Assembly (NCBI GenBank): GCA_028696285.1
Contig: JAQVHJ010000028.1
Coordinates: 1 to 12,319, forward strand
Source of the DNA: a bacterium
GTDB lineage: Bacteria > AUK180 > JAQVHJ01
Direction: 5' to 3'
DNA: 12,319 nt
This document shows, one piece after another, positions 1 through 7,142 of the stretch. Numbering within the stretch: the first letter of the stretch is position 1; each line of letters begins with the position of its first letter. The position numbers and the translations under genes are program-made. The notes under the pieces were generated by a model. That model was not told the origin of the DNA. It searched no databases and saw only the letters and a list, made by a program, of their open reading frames with translations.

Positions 1-29
1 AAAAGAGGGATTAGAATATAACCCCTCTT
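1..29 (-). terminator. Probable rho-independent terminator after rpsU
   Basis: On the minus strand, 30 bp past the rpsU stop, arms AAGAGGG and CCCTCTT (23-29 and 3-9) form a 7-bp stem around a 13-nt loop. The transcript then runs into Ts that are cut off by the window edge. The stem is moderate and the T-tract cannot be measured, so this is probable rather than certain. Confidence 0.6.
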
Positions 30-58
30 GCAAAATTATCTTAAATACTATTCGGAAT

Positions 59-268
59 TTACATCAGATTTCTTTCTTTTAAACGCTTCTCTGTTCTTTT
101 CCGGCGTCTCTCAGCTTTGGCTTTCTTTCTCCGCTTTACAACAGAAGGTTTCTCGTAATACCTCTTGTTCTTCAGTGAAGTCATGATGCCTTCTTTGCCC
201 ATCTTTCTCTTAAGCTTCTTTAAAGCTTTCTCGAGGTCATCGCCTTTCTCGATTCGAACTTGAATCAT
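59..268 (-). CDS. rpsU: Small ribosomal subunit protein S21
   Basis: This 69-residue, very basic protein has the S21 pattern: a short N-terminal beta segment (IQVRIEKGDDLEKALKKLKR, residues 2-21), a middle with NKRYYEKPSVVKRRKK, and an Arg/Lys-rich helical tail. Length fits the family (about 58-70 residues). S21 joins the 30S subunit and helps initiation on mRNA in bacteria that carry it. The ATG is preceded by a GAAAGGTGG ribosome binding site. It has its own near-perfect promoter about 45 bp upstream and a probable terminator just downstream, so it appears to be a separate transcription unit and not the end of the upstream operon, whose last gene stops about 230 bp away. S21 is the only confident call for a protein of this size and composition. 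Confidence 0.95.
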   Translation of the reverse strand: MIQVRIEKGDDLEKALKKLKRKMGKEGIMTSLKNKRYYEKPSVVKRRKKAKAERRRKRTEKRLKERNLM

Positions 269-313
269 TAAAAATCAACCACCTTTCTAGGTTTTAATTA
301 TTATTAAAGTTGT

Positions 314-342
314 ATTATACCATAGAATATTTTATTTGTCAA
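314..342 (-). promoter_or_regulatory. Consensus sigma-70-type promoter of rpsU
   Basis: Reading the minus strand, TTGACA (337-342) is followed by exactly 17 bp and then TATAAT (314-319), a full match to the housekeeping consensus in both hexamers and spacing. The predicted start lies near 307, giving a leader of about 40 nt before the rpsU ATG. This is a prediction from sequence only. Confidence 0.85.
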
Positions 343-454
343 TTATTTTTTAGTATTAAATATTAAAAATCTTAAAAACACCACATCTTTCTCGCTTTTC
401 CCACAAAAAGAATTAAAAATATCTTAAAATCAAGCAAAATCCCCACCCCATATA

Positions 455-472
455 AAAATATCCGGATATTTT
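455..472. repeat. Perfect 18-bp palindrome, possible weak terminator after the operon
   Basis: AAAATATCC joined to GGATATTTT is perfectly self-complementary. It sits 24 bp past the lipoprotein stop and before the rpsU promoter. In RNA it could fold as a 7-bp A/U stem with a CCGG loop and a U-rich 3' side, so it may be a weak terminator of the long operon; alternatively it could be a dimeric protein binding site. The rest of 343-495 is AT-rich and shows no gene. Confidence 0.35.
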
Positions 473-495
473 GACTGAATTTTGATAAAATCTGC

Positions 496-1239
496 TTATT
501 CTTCTGATTTTTGATACGTAAACTCATCTATAAGGAAGAGAATCTCAAGGGATTCGGGGATATATAAAACACGAATTTCTGAAGGATACTCAAAAAGTTG
601 AGACCCCTGATATTGCCTGAATTGCATCTGTATCTCCTTTGAAGCATTAGTCTCGTTAAAAAATCCGACTTCCTTCAATTCTCCATAATAAAAAATCATG
701 TATTTTGAAAAGATCAATTCCTTCTCATTCAAGAAGATCTTCTCTGCTTCAAATGTTACCCTGTAAGAATTATCCTGTCTCAATTCGTTCTGTATTTTTT
801 TCAAACCCCCCGTCTCCGGAAGAAAAACCTCTCGTATCTGATTGATGATAAGCGGAAGTAAAGTCTTCGTTTCAGGCAAGACTTCATTGTCTTCCGGTTC
901 TATCGTGGAAACCTGATTCTCCACCTGGTACTTCAACAAGAGATTCATACCTTTATAAACTGCAAGGGCTTCATCACCGTTTTCATTTAATAATAAACCA
1001 AACTGCATCTTAACAGGTTTTCCATTTTCTCGAAGAAGATTTATATTACCTTTAACCTTTAACTTGGAAAACTGACTCTCTTCCTTTTTAACAGCCCTTT
1101 CATTCTGCCACTTTTCAAAGGACTCTATTTTATCTAAGTTCGGAGTATCGTTATTCTTCTTTTGCTTAAACAGCCAGGTACATCCTGTTGCGGAAACAAT
1201 TATTATTACAAGTAAAAACACTGAAATTTTTCTTTTCAT
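496..1239 (-). CDS. Lipoprotein of unknown function
   Basis: The protein has 247 residues when started at the ATG that overlaps the upstream stop (ATGA, 4 bp) and follows a GGTAGGAG binding site; an ATG nine codons earlier lies inside the upstream gene and is less likely. It begins with a lipoprotein signal: basic MKRK, a hydrophobic run (residues 5-15), then SATGC with the lipidation Cys at 20. The mature part starts with a polar, Lys/Asn-rich linker and continues as alternating beta-type segments (for example LKVKGNINLL, KMQFGLLL, YRVTFEAEKIFL, SEIRVLYIPE). This size and layout resembles LolA/LolB-like or DUF4292-type periplasmic beta proteins, but I see no diagnostic motif, so that is only a guess. 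It is the last gene of the leftward operon. Lack of Asp after the Cys fits outer-membrane sorting in a diderm. Confidence 0.7.
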   Translation of the reverse strand: MKRKISVFLLVIIIVSATGCTWLFKQKKNNDTPNLDKIESFEKWQNERAVKKEESQFSKLKVKGNINLLRENGKPVKMQFGLLLNENGDEALAVYKGMNLLLKYQVENQVSTIEPEDNEVLPETKTLLPLIINQIREVFLPETGGLKKIQNELRQDNSYRVTFEAEKIFLNEKELIFSKYMIFYYGELKEVGFFNETNASKEIQMQFRQYQGSQLFEYPSEIRVLYIPESLEILFLIDEFTYQKSEE

Positions 1240-2111
1240 TCTCCTACCTTCTTTGATAAGCTGCATTTAGGAAAAAATTTATTCTGTTCTTTTAATCTTG
1301 AAAATATCTCCGGATTAAGAAGAGGAAGCAGCCCCCCAAACCCTGTGCATGTAAAATCTGTCTGATTAAAACCAAGGACGCATTCCGGACATTTCTCGGC
1401 ATCTGTGTTATCCAATAAAATAATCTCTCTATCCCTGTAATCATGCCAAACATTCAACACATAGAAACAATGTGGACACGCAGTTATTATCCTTTCTATC
1501 CTCCGCGCTCTAATGACTTTTTCTAATCTCTTCTTTTCGTTTTCAAAGATATCAATAAAACCCGATGCTAATGCTAAATACCCGCAGCAGCCGATATTTT
1601 CATCAAGTGTAAAATTGAATTCGGACCTTTCAAGAAATTTCAAATAATCATCAGAAAGAAAACATCCGGGGAAGAATAAACTTGAGCTCCGTGGATTGTA
1701 GTTTTTCAACTTTTTTAATTTTTCCAAAGAAGAAAATGATTCACCCGATAATATTTTTTTAATCTTAATTTTTAAATTTTTATTCTTAAACTGATTTAAA
1801 TTCGTTAAAACCTTTGAATGTTCTGAAAGTAAGGCACGGGCAGAAATAATCACATTCAGAATCTGCACCTCTGCCGGGCAGCGTATGGAACATTTACCGC
1901 ATAAGAAACATGTGTAAAAGTATTCAAGGATTTTACTCTGTTGAGTATTTTTAATCTCATTCAATCTTCGCGCTAATTGAACAAGGCCGCGGGGTGAATA
2001 TTCTTCTTCTCTCAGATTCTTGTACATGTCACATACACTTTTACATTTTCCGCAATTGACGCATTTCTCCGTTTCTTTTTTTATAAAATTGAAAAAATCA
2101 TTCCTTTTCAT
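1236..2111 (-). CDS. GlcF/HdrC-like 4Fe-4S protein with one intact CCG domain
   Basis: This 291-residue protein starts with a two-cluster ferredoxin module: C17xxC20xxC23xxxC27 and C68xxC71xxC74xxxC78-P, each matching a 4Fe-4S ligand set. A cysteine-rich CCG domain follows: FFPGC150, C175-C176-G, and AC212PHC215. Such proteins (glycolate oxidase GlcF, HdrC/HdrB, LutA, GlpC types) pass electrons from a flavoprotein dehydrogenase to quinone or a disulfide centre. The expected second CCG domain looks reduced: C241xxC244, then CTGFGG (255-260) in place of CCG, followed by LNPEIFSRL, which resembles the GlcF PEL segment, and the protein ends soon after C283. No FAD-binding dehydrogenase partner lies in the window, so the donor is unknown. 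It overlaps the amidase gene upstream by 14 bp and the lipoprotein gene by 4 bp, implying translational coupling. Confidence 0.85.
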   Translation of the reverse strand: MKRNDFFNFIKKETEKCVNCGKCKSVCDMYKNLREEEYSPRGLVQLARRLNEIKNTQQSKILEYFYTCFLCGKCSIRCPAEVQILNVIISARALLSEHSKVLTNLNQFKNKNLKIKIKKILSGESFSSLEKLKKLKNYNPRSSSLFFPGCFLSDDYLKFLERSEFNFTLDENIGCCGYLALASGFIDIFENEKKRLEKVIRARRIERIITACPHCFYVLNVWHDYRDREIILLDNTDAEKCPECVLGFNQTDFTCTGFGGLLPLLNPEIFSRLKEQNKFFPKCSLSKKVGE

Positions 2112-2610
2112 TCCTGAACTCCATTATCCACTGATATAAAAAATCACCGGGGCAGGACCCGGGAAGCTTCTCTTTAAAATCACGATGACCTTTAACTGAA
2201 TCTTTCTTCAGATTAAATTGCTTCAATAATTCTTCAATTAAATTCCTTAAAACAATACTGACACGCGGTCTAACTCTTTCAATATTATAATCCCCGATTA
2301 CAACAATGCCGATGTTGCCTTTATTGAATCCTTCCACATGCGAGCCCTGGTATGATAAATTCCTACCTTCAAAAACCTGACCCTTATTTGATATCAGGAA
2401 ATGATATCCGATGTCATTCCAACCCCTGTCACTTATATGAAATTGAAGCAGGTTATTCAAACGCACTTTTTCCGGAAGAGGATGGAGGGGATTTGAATTT
2501 GTGTGGTGAATCGTAATCAATTCAACCTTTCCTAATTCAGGAACTTGATCTGTCAAAGGAATTAACTCCTTCCATGAATCTGCTGTTATTATCTCTAAAT
2601 CATACGCCAT
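2098..2610 (-). CDS. PGRP/AmpD-type N-acetylmuramoyl-L-alanine amidase
   Basis: The 170-residue protein is a single Amidase_2/PGRP zinc domain, which cuts the bond between N-acetylmuramic acid and L-alanine in peptidoglycan. Visible family marks are LITIHHT (first zinc His at 35/36), WNDIGYHF (64-71, catalytic-type Tyr69), GxxFEGR, NIGIVVIGDY, KGHRD (zinc His142) and SCPG (zinc Cys153). All three zinc ligands are present, so it should be active and not a binding-only PGRP. There is no signal peptide or membrane segment, and the domain fills almost the whole chain, so a cytoplasmic role such as AmpD-like muropeptide recycling is plausible; release by lysis is the alternative. It overlaps recJ by 11 bp and the iron-sulfur gene by 14 bp. 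The ATG follows a weak GGAAG and sits inside the end of recJ. Confidence 0.88.
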   Translation of the reverse strand: MAYDLEIITADSWKELIPLTDQVPELGKVELITIHHTNSNPLHPLPEKVRLNNLLQFHISDRGWNDIGYHFLISNKGQVFEGRNLSYQGSHVEGFNKGNIGIVVIGDYNIERVRPRVSIVLRNLIEELLKQFNLKKDSVKGHRDFKEKLPGSCPGDFLYQWIMEFRNEKE

Positions 2611-4831
2611 ATTTTAAATCTTCCAAACTTAAAATTATTTCATCACTCTCTGGATAATCACTTTTTTGAATTGTATATACAATGTCAAGAGGAAGATTCT
2701 GATAGTCGGAAAGATCTTCTTCAAGCTCTCCCATATTCCAGGCAATTGCATTGAAATAATAATTTTTCTTCCTCAATCGTAATCTTAAATGTTCATTATT
2801 CCTTCCGTATCTTGTAAAGTTCACTATCTCAACATCCCTGGTTAGAAAGACCGGTTTCTCATTCTCAATTCCGAACGGTCGAAGGTAATCAAGTTCATTC
2901 AGAAACTTCTTCGTGATCTTTTCAAACTCCAGCTCCATGTCAATATTCAATACAGGCTGTAACATCTCTTTCGTTACCTTACGGGAAATTATCTCTTTTA
3001 CCTTCTTTGAAAACTTGGTAACATTTTCATTTTTCAGGGTAAAACCCGCAGCATAAGCATGGCCCCCGAATTGAATCAGAAGCGGTTCAACTTCACGTAA
3101 AATCTCAATAATATTCAGACCTAAAATACTTCTTGCAGCACCGGTGACATACTCTTCATTCTCAATCATGATTATTGTCGGACGGAAATATTCATTCTTT
3201 ATCTTTGTTGCTAAAATACCGGTCACCCCGTGCTCTATACGCGAAGTCTTCACTATTATGACATCGTCCTTCTGTATATTCTTTTTTCTTTTAATCTCTT
3301 TTTGAATCAGATTTAAATTCTCCTCTGTCAGCTCCTTGCGCTTTTGATTCAAATCTAAAAGATACCCGGCAATCCTTTTTACTTCCTTAGTATCATTCGT
3401 CATCAGCAGCTGAAGTGAAATATCTCCTGTCTCCATTCTTCCCGCAGCATTTAAAATAGGCGCTATCTGCCAGCCAATTTCATTCTCGGCGATTTCGGGT
3501 TTCTTATCAAGATTCAACACTGAATAGAGTTCCTGTAGACCAAGATTCTTCGTAAAAGGAACTTTGGTCAATCCAAGCGCAGCAAGTATACGGTTCTCCG
3601 AGGTTAATGGGACCATGTCAGCAATAGTACCTAAAGAAACAAGATCAAGATATCTGAACACGTCAACCTTGGCAGGATGACGCAGCCTTCTTAGTTCTAC
3701 AAAAATCTGATATAACGTTTCAACATCATCCAAGGCACGATGGTAACGCTCTACATTTATCTTTAAGTATTCTGCTACTGACTGAAGCTTTAAAGAACTG
3801 AGCCCGGGCAATTGCGAACGGATCATCGGGATTGTATCCAGTATCTCCGGTTCAAAATTTTCCCCGGTATATCTCTTTATATCACGGCTGAGAAATGTCC
3901 AGTCAAATTTAGCATTGTGGGCAACAAATATGCTCTCCCCCATGAATTGCAGAAATTCATGGATGACCTTCTCCGGGGTTTTGCCTTCCTTCTTCAAGAG
4001 TTCATCCGTTATTCCGGTTATCTTTTTTATTTCACTGCTTAATTTCCTTTCTGGTTTTATTAAACGATGAAACTTATCGATTACTGCATTGTTCCTTACT
4101 TTATATGCACCTATCTCTATTATCTCATCCGTCTTAGGGGTAAATCCGGTCGTTTCAATGTCAACTATACAGAAATCCTTCTCATAATCAGGGTGATATG
4201 AATAGAATAAACCTTGCATCAGCTTAATCGTTACACCAACTCCTGCAAGATTCTTGAAGGGATAATTGCACTCCTTTATCTTTGGATTAAGGATTGCAAG
4301 TGCAGAGGGATACTGCTCAGAAGGTTCATGATGATCTGTTATTATTACATCCATACCAAGTGTATTGGCATACTCTACTTCTTCAATATTTGAGATTCCG
4401 CAATCAACTGTAATAATCAATGTGACACCCTTCTCTGAAAAGTTCTTTAATGAATCTTTATTCAACCCGTATCCTTCCTTTGCTCCGGGAATTTTATAGA
4501 ATATTTCCAAATTAAAATATTTTAATATATTTAAAAGAATGGTTGTGCTCGTTATACCGTCAACATCACGGTCACCGTAAATTAACAGCTTCTCCTTCTT
4601 TGTAATTGCTCTTCTTAAACGTTCAACTGCTTTTACCATGTCCTGAAAACAAAATGGATTGTGAAGCTGAGATACTGTCGGCTTTAAAAAAGAAGCGACG
4701 CCGTTTATATCTGTGAATCCACGGTTAATTAAAATTCTCGACAATGAGTCTGATATCCGGAATTTCTCACAAAATTCCCGTATTAAGTCCCGTGATGGAT
4801 TTAAAACATTCCATACGCTTTTTCGTTTCAT
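2600..4831 (-). CDS. recJ: RecJ single-strand exonuclease with a nested DEDDh exonuclease domain
   Basis: RecJ degrades single-stranded DNA 5' to 3' in recombination and repair. The DHH phosphoesterase core is complete: GDRDVDG (86-92), VDCG with Asp143, DHH (166-168) and GTIAD with Asp405. After it come the DHHA1 marks FGGHAYAAGF (588-597) and the OB-fold entry RPFGIENEKPVF (651-662). At 743 residues it is about 170 longer than usual (roughly 560-580). The excess is one block, about residues 219-384 (window about 3680-4177), lying between AGVGVTIKL and YLDLVSLGTIAD. That block is a DnaQ/PolC-type DEDDh 3'-5' exonuclease with all five catalytic residues: D224 and E226 in DIETTG, D310 in HNAKFD, H364 and D369 in HRALDD. 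The frame is unbroken across both junctions. The start is 3 bp after the PNP stop with no clear ribosome binding site, suggesting coupled translation. Confidence 0.95.
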   Translation of the reverse strand: MKRKSVWNVLNPSRDLIREFCEKFRISDSLSRILINRGFTDINGVASFLKPTVSQLHNPFCFQDMVKAVERLRRAITKKEKLLIYGDRDVDGITSTTILLNILKYFNLEIFYKIPGAKEGYGLNKDSLKNFSEKGVTLIITVDCGISNIEEVEYANTLGMDVIITDHHEPSEQYPSALAILNPKIKECNYPFKNLAGVGVTIKLMQGLFYSYHPDYEKDFCIVDIETTGFTPKTDEIIEIGAYKVRNNAVIDKFHRLIKPERKLSSEIKKITGITDELLKKEGKTPEKVIHEFLQFMGESIFVAHNAKFDWTFLSRDIKRYTGENFEPEILDTIPMIRSQLPGLSSLKLQSVAEYLKINVERYHRALDDVETLYQIFVELRRLRHPAKVDVFRYLDLVSLGTIADMVPLTSENRILAALGLTKVPFTKNLGLQELYSVLNLDKKPEIAENEIGWQIAPILNAAGRMETGDISLQLLMTNDTKEVKRIAGYLLDLNQKRKELTEENLNLIQKEIKRKKNIQKDDVIIVKTSRIEHGVTGILATKIKNEYFRPTIIMIENEEYVTGAARSILGLNIIEILREVEPLLIQFGGHAYAAGFTLKNENVTKFSKKVKEIISRKVTKEMLQPVLNIDMELEFEKITKKFLNELDYLRPFGIENEKPVFLTRDVEIVNFTRYGRNNEHLRLRLRKKNYYFNAIAWNMGELEEDLSDYQNLPLDIVYTIQKSDYPESDEIILSLEDLKYGV

Positions 4832-4834
4832 AAA

Positions 4835-5656
4835 TCATATATTTTTTATCACAGCTTTCAATAGCCTTATGAAATCAATCGCTGTTCTTTTATTGACATC
4901 AATAACTTCTTTATGATTAACCTTACTCTTTGTCAATCCGGTTCCGTAATTGGTTACACTCGAAATGCCAAGGACTTCCATCCCTAATTGATTTGCTGTA
5001 ATTACTTCAGGAACCGTGGACATTCCCACAACATCCCCTCCTAATTTAGCAAGCATTTTTATCTCGGAAACTGTTTCATAAGACGGTCCGGTTAAAAAGA
5101 CATATACCCCGCTCTTCAATGGGATCTTCTCTTCCTTTGCTGTCCGCTCTGCTATCTTTCGAAGCTTGTTGGAATATGCATCGGTTAAATCAATGAATTT
5201 CTCCCCAAAGTCCGGGGATAAACCTATTAAAGGATTTCGCGCGGAAAGATTTATGTGATCCTTGATAAGTAAAATATTACCCGGTGATATTTTAAGTTTT
5301 AAACTCCCGGCGGCATTAGTCACAATTACCTTATTCACACCAAGCGAATGCAGTACCCTGGTGGGGAACGTTACATCAAAAAGAGAGTATCCTTCATAGT
5401 AATGATATCTCCCCTTCATTATCGCTACAGTCTTCCCGGAAACATTTCCGATGTATAGCTCGTTTGAATGACCCTTTACTTCAGACTTCCGAAAACCCGG
5501 AATTGTCGCATAGGGTATCTTAACCGGATTCTTAAGTTCATCTGCAAACGCTCCCAGCCCGGAACCTAAAATAATACCAATCTCCGGATTGGTTTTTATC
5601 CGTTTACTTATATAATCCCTCGCCCGAAATACCTGTGTTAATTGATTATTTGTCAT
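4835..5656 (-). CDS. punA: Purine nucleoside phosphorylase (PNP-I, hexamer-independent trimeric type)
   Basis: The 273-residue protein matches the PNP/MTAP family: GSGLGAFAD (31-39, phosphate-binding Ser32), KGHSNEL (61-67), GRYHYYEGY (82-90, His85), VTNAAGSL (112-119), LTGPSYET (188-195), GMSTVPE (211-217) and SSVTNYGTG (232-240). The family splits purine nucleosides with phosphate into free base and ribose-1-phosphate, in the cytoplasm. Asn236 stands where PNPs for inosine and guanosine have Asn and where MTA phosphorylases have Asp, so 6-oxopurine nucleosides are the likely substrates; this is inferred from that residue. His248 matches the ribose-contacting His. The ATG overlaps the GNAT stop by 11 bp behind CAGGGA, and recJ starts 3 bp after its stop. 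Its place after peptidase genes suits salvage of nutrients. Confidence 0.93.
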   Translation of the reverse strand: MTNNQLTQVFRARDYISKRIKTNPEIGIILGSGLGAFADELKNPVKIPYATIPGFRKSEVKGHSNELYIGNVSGKTVAIMKGRYHYYEGYSLFDVTFPTRVLHSLGVNKVIVTNAAGSLKLKISPGNILLIKDHINLSARNPLIGLSPDFGEKFIDLTDAYSNKLRKIAERTAKEEKIPLKSGVYVFLTGPSYETVSEIKMLAKLGGDVVGMSTVPEVITANQLGMEVLGISSVTNYGTGLTKSKVNHKEVIDVNKRTAIDFIRLLKAVIKNI

Positions 5657-6119
5657 TTTCCCTGCTCATTTTTATTTTAAAATTAGTAAATCCAAGTCTT
5701 TTCCAAAATCCTATCCCCGCCTTGTTCTCCCACGCAACCTCAAGCTCGATATATTCAATACCTTTTGTATTAAACCATTTGGTAAGGCTTTTTGTCAGCT
5801 CACGGCCAAGCCCGGAATTACGAAATTGTGGTAAAACAAAAATTTCATTTATCATGCCGATTCTTCTTTTCTCAAAAATCGGGGCACGGTTTACAATTGA
5901 ACCACGCGCATATCCCGAAGGAAAACCGTCATTCTCAGAAACAGTATAAAGAACTTCAGGATTATTCAATGAGTTAACCAGATACATCCTGTAATACTTC
6001 TCGGAATCTTCCGCAAGATAAAATAAGGGAGACATCTCTGAATGATATTTCATCATCTCCTTCCAGAGCTGAATGATAATTTCAACATCCTTCAATGTCG
6101 CAGTTCTGATTAAACTCAT
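5646..6119 (-). CDS. GNAT family N-acetyltransferase
   Basis: The 157-residue protein is a single GNAT domain using acetyl-CoA. Motif A is clear: INEIFVLPQFRNSGLGREL (90-108), with the acetyl-CoA pyrophosphate loop R100-N-S-G-L-G105. Motif B follows as ELEVAWENKAGIGFWKRLGF (125-144), with the usual Asn132 and the FWxxxGF ending. Acceptor specificity cannot be read from the sequence; such stand-alone enzymes modify small amines, peptides or protein N-termini or lysines. It starts 3 bp after the last M42 gene with no good ribosome binding site of its own and overlaps the PNP gene by 11 bp, so it is inside the operon. Acetylation of amino acids or peptides released by the neighbouring peptidases is one possibility, without direct evidence. 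Confidence 0.88.
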   Translation of the reverse strand: MSLIRTATLKDVEIIIQLWKEMMKYHSEMSPLFYLAEDSEKYYRMYLVNSLNNPEVLYTVSENDGFPSGYARGSIVNRAPIFEKRRIGMINEIFVLPQFRNSGLGRELTKSLTKWFNTKGIEYIELEVAWENKAGIGFWKRLGFTNFKIKMSRENDK

Positions 6120-6122
6120 AAT

Positions 6123-7142
6123 TTAAAATTTCAGATTTCCTAAATCAGAAGTTGTAATCAACTTTTCAAGCAGGTCTTCCGTCGCTTTCACATCATCAAG
6201 ATCAATCATTTCAGATTGTGAATGTACATATCTTGTCGGAATCGATAGTACCGTACTCGGTATCCCCGATTTTGTCAGGTGAATCGCTCCGGCATCAGTG
6301 CCGCCCCGGTCCAATATCTCCAGTTGAAATTTTATTTTGTTCTTTTCGGCTGTCTTCACTAACAGGTCCTTTAATTTCGGATGTGTTATCAAGGACGAAT
6401 CTTTTACCTTTATTGCAACACCAGCCCCGAGTTTCACTGCCATCTTATAGCCATCAAGGGTATCCCCGGTCGCTGTTACATCAAGCGCTATACCGAAATC
6501 AGGTTCAAGGTCGTAAGCAGCAACCTTCGCGCCGCGTAAACCTACCTCTTCCTGGGTTGTGAATACAAAATATACTGTATATGGAAGTTTCTTTTTATAA
6601 ACTTTTTCAAGAACCTCCATCATTACAATACAGCCTATCCGGTCATCATGCGCTTTCGCCGCAACACGCGTGCCTAAAACATCTACTTCTCTGTCAAATA
6701 CACCGAATGTCCCGATTGGAACAAGCTTCTCTGCTTCTTTCGTACTCCGCGCGCCGATATCTATGTATAACTTTTCTAAAACAAAATCATCCGGCTTCTT
6801 AAGTGATTCAGCTCCGATAATTCCCTTCACTCCATTTATAAATTTTACACGCGTTCCTATAAGACCATATTTTGAAACACCGCCAACAGGCGAAAACCGA
6901 ATGAAGCCGTCCTTATCAATATATGTGCAGAGTACCCCTATCTCATCCATGTGCCCGGCTAACATTACCTTTTTCTTGCCGGTGCCTACCTTGATTATAA
7001 GGGAACCTAAAGGAGATTCCGTAATACTTTTAATCCCAAGCTTTAAAACAAACTTCTTTATCTCTTCCCTGACTTCATCTTCATATCCTGACGGACCGAC
7101 AAGTGTATTGAATTTCTTGATCAGTTCAATTGTTCTTTTCAT
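6123..7142 (-). CDS. M42 family metallo-aminopeptidase (third of three tandem copies)
   Basis: This 339-residue protein is a full-length M42 (TET/glutamyl aminopeptidase, FrvX/CelM) enzyme. These self-assemble into large hollow cytosolic particles, typically dodecamers, and trim peptides. The two-metal site is complete: AGHMDEIG (His64, Asp66), AHDDR (Asp166), TTQEEVG (Glu198, Glu199), ALDVT (Asp221) and TRYVHS (His307). GGTDAG (280-285) and GPSGYEDEV (16-24) are also family marks. The ATG lies inside the end of the preceding M42 gene (17-bp overlap) with a strong GGAGG binding site provided by that gene's last codons. The three paralogues differ clearly from each other, so this is an old duplication, and different side-chain preferences are likely but cannot be read here. 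Confidence 0.93.
   Translation of the reverse strand: MKRTIELIKKFNTLVGPSGYEDEVREEIKKFVLKLGIKSITESPLGSLIIKVGTGKKKVMLAGHMDEIGVLCTYIDKDGFIRFSPVGGVSKYGLIGTRVKFINGVKGIIGAESLKKPDDFVLEKLYIDIGARSTKEAEKLVPIGTFGVFDREVDVLGTRVAAKAHDDRIGCIVMMEVLEKVYKKKLPYTVYFVFTTQEEVGLRGAKVAAYDLEPDFGIALDVTATGDTLDGYKMAVKLGAGVAIKVKDSSLITHPKLKDLLVKTAEKNKIKFQLEILDRGGTDAGAIHLTKSGIPSTVLSIPTRYVHSQSEMIDLDDVKATEDLLEKLITTSDLGNLKF

Noticed and set aside
496..1266. Longer lipoprotein start nine codons upstream
   Set aside because: It would put MQLIKEGRR before an otherwise clean signal peptide; the ATG at 1239 has a GGTAGGAG site and a typical ATGA junction.
4835..5656. Methylthioadenosine phosphorylase
   Set aside because: The base-recognition position in SSVTNYGTG is Asn and not the Asp typical of that branch, which favours inosine/guanosine phosphorylase.
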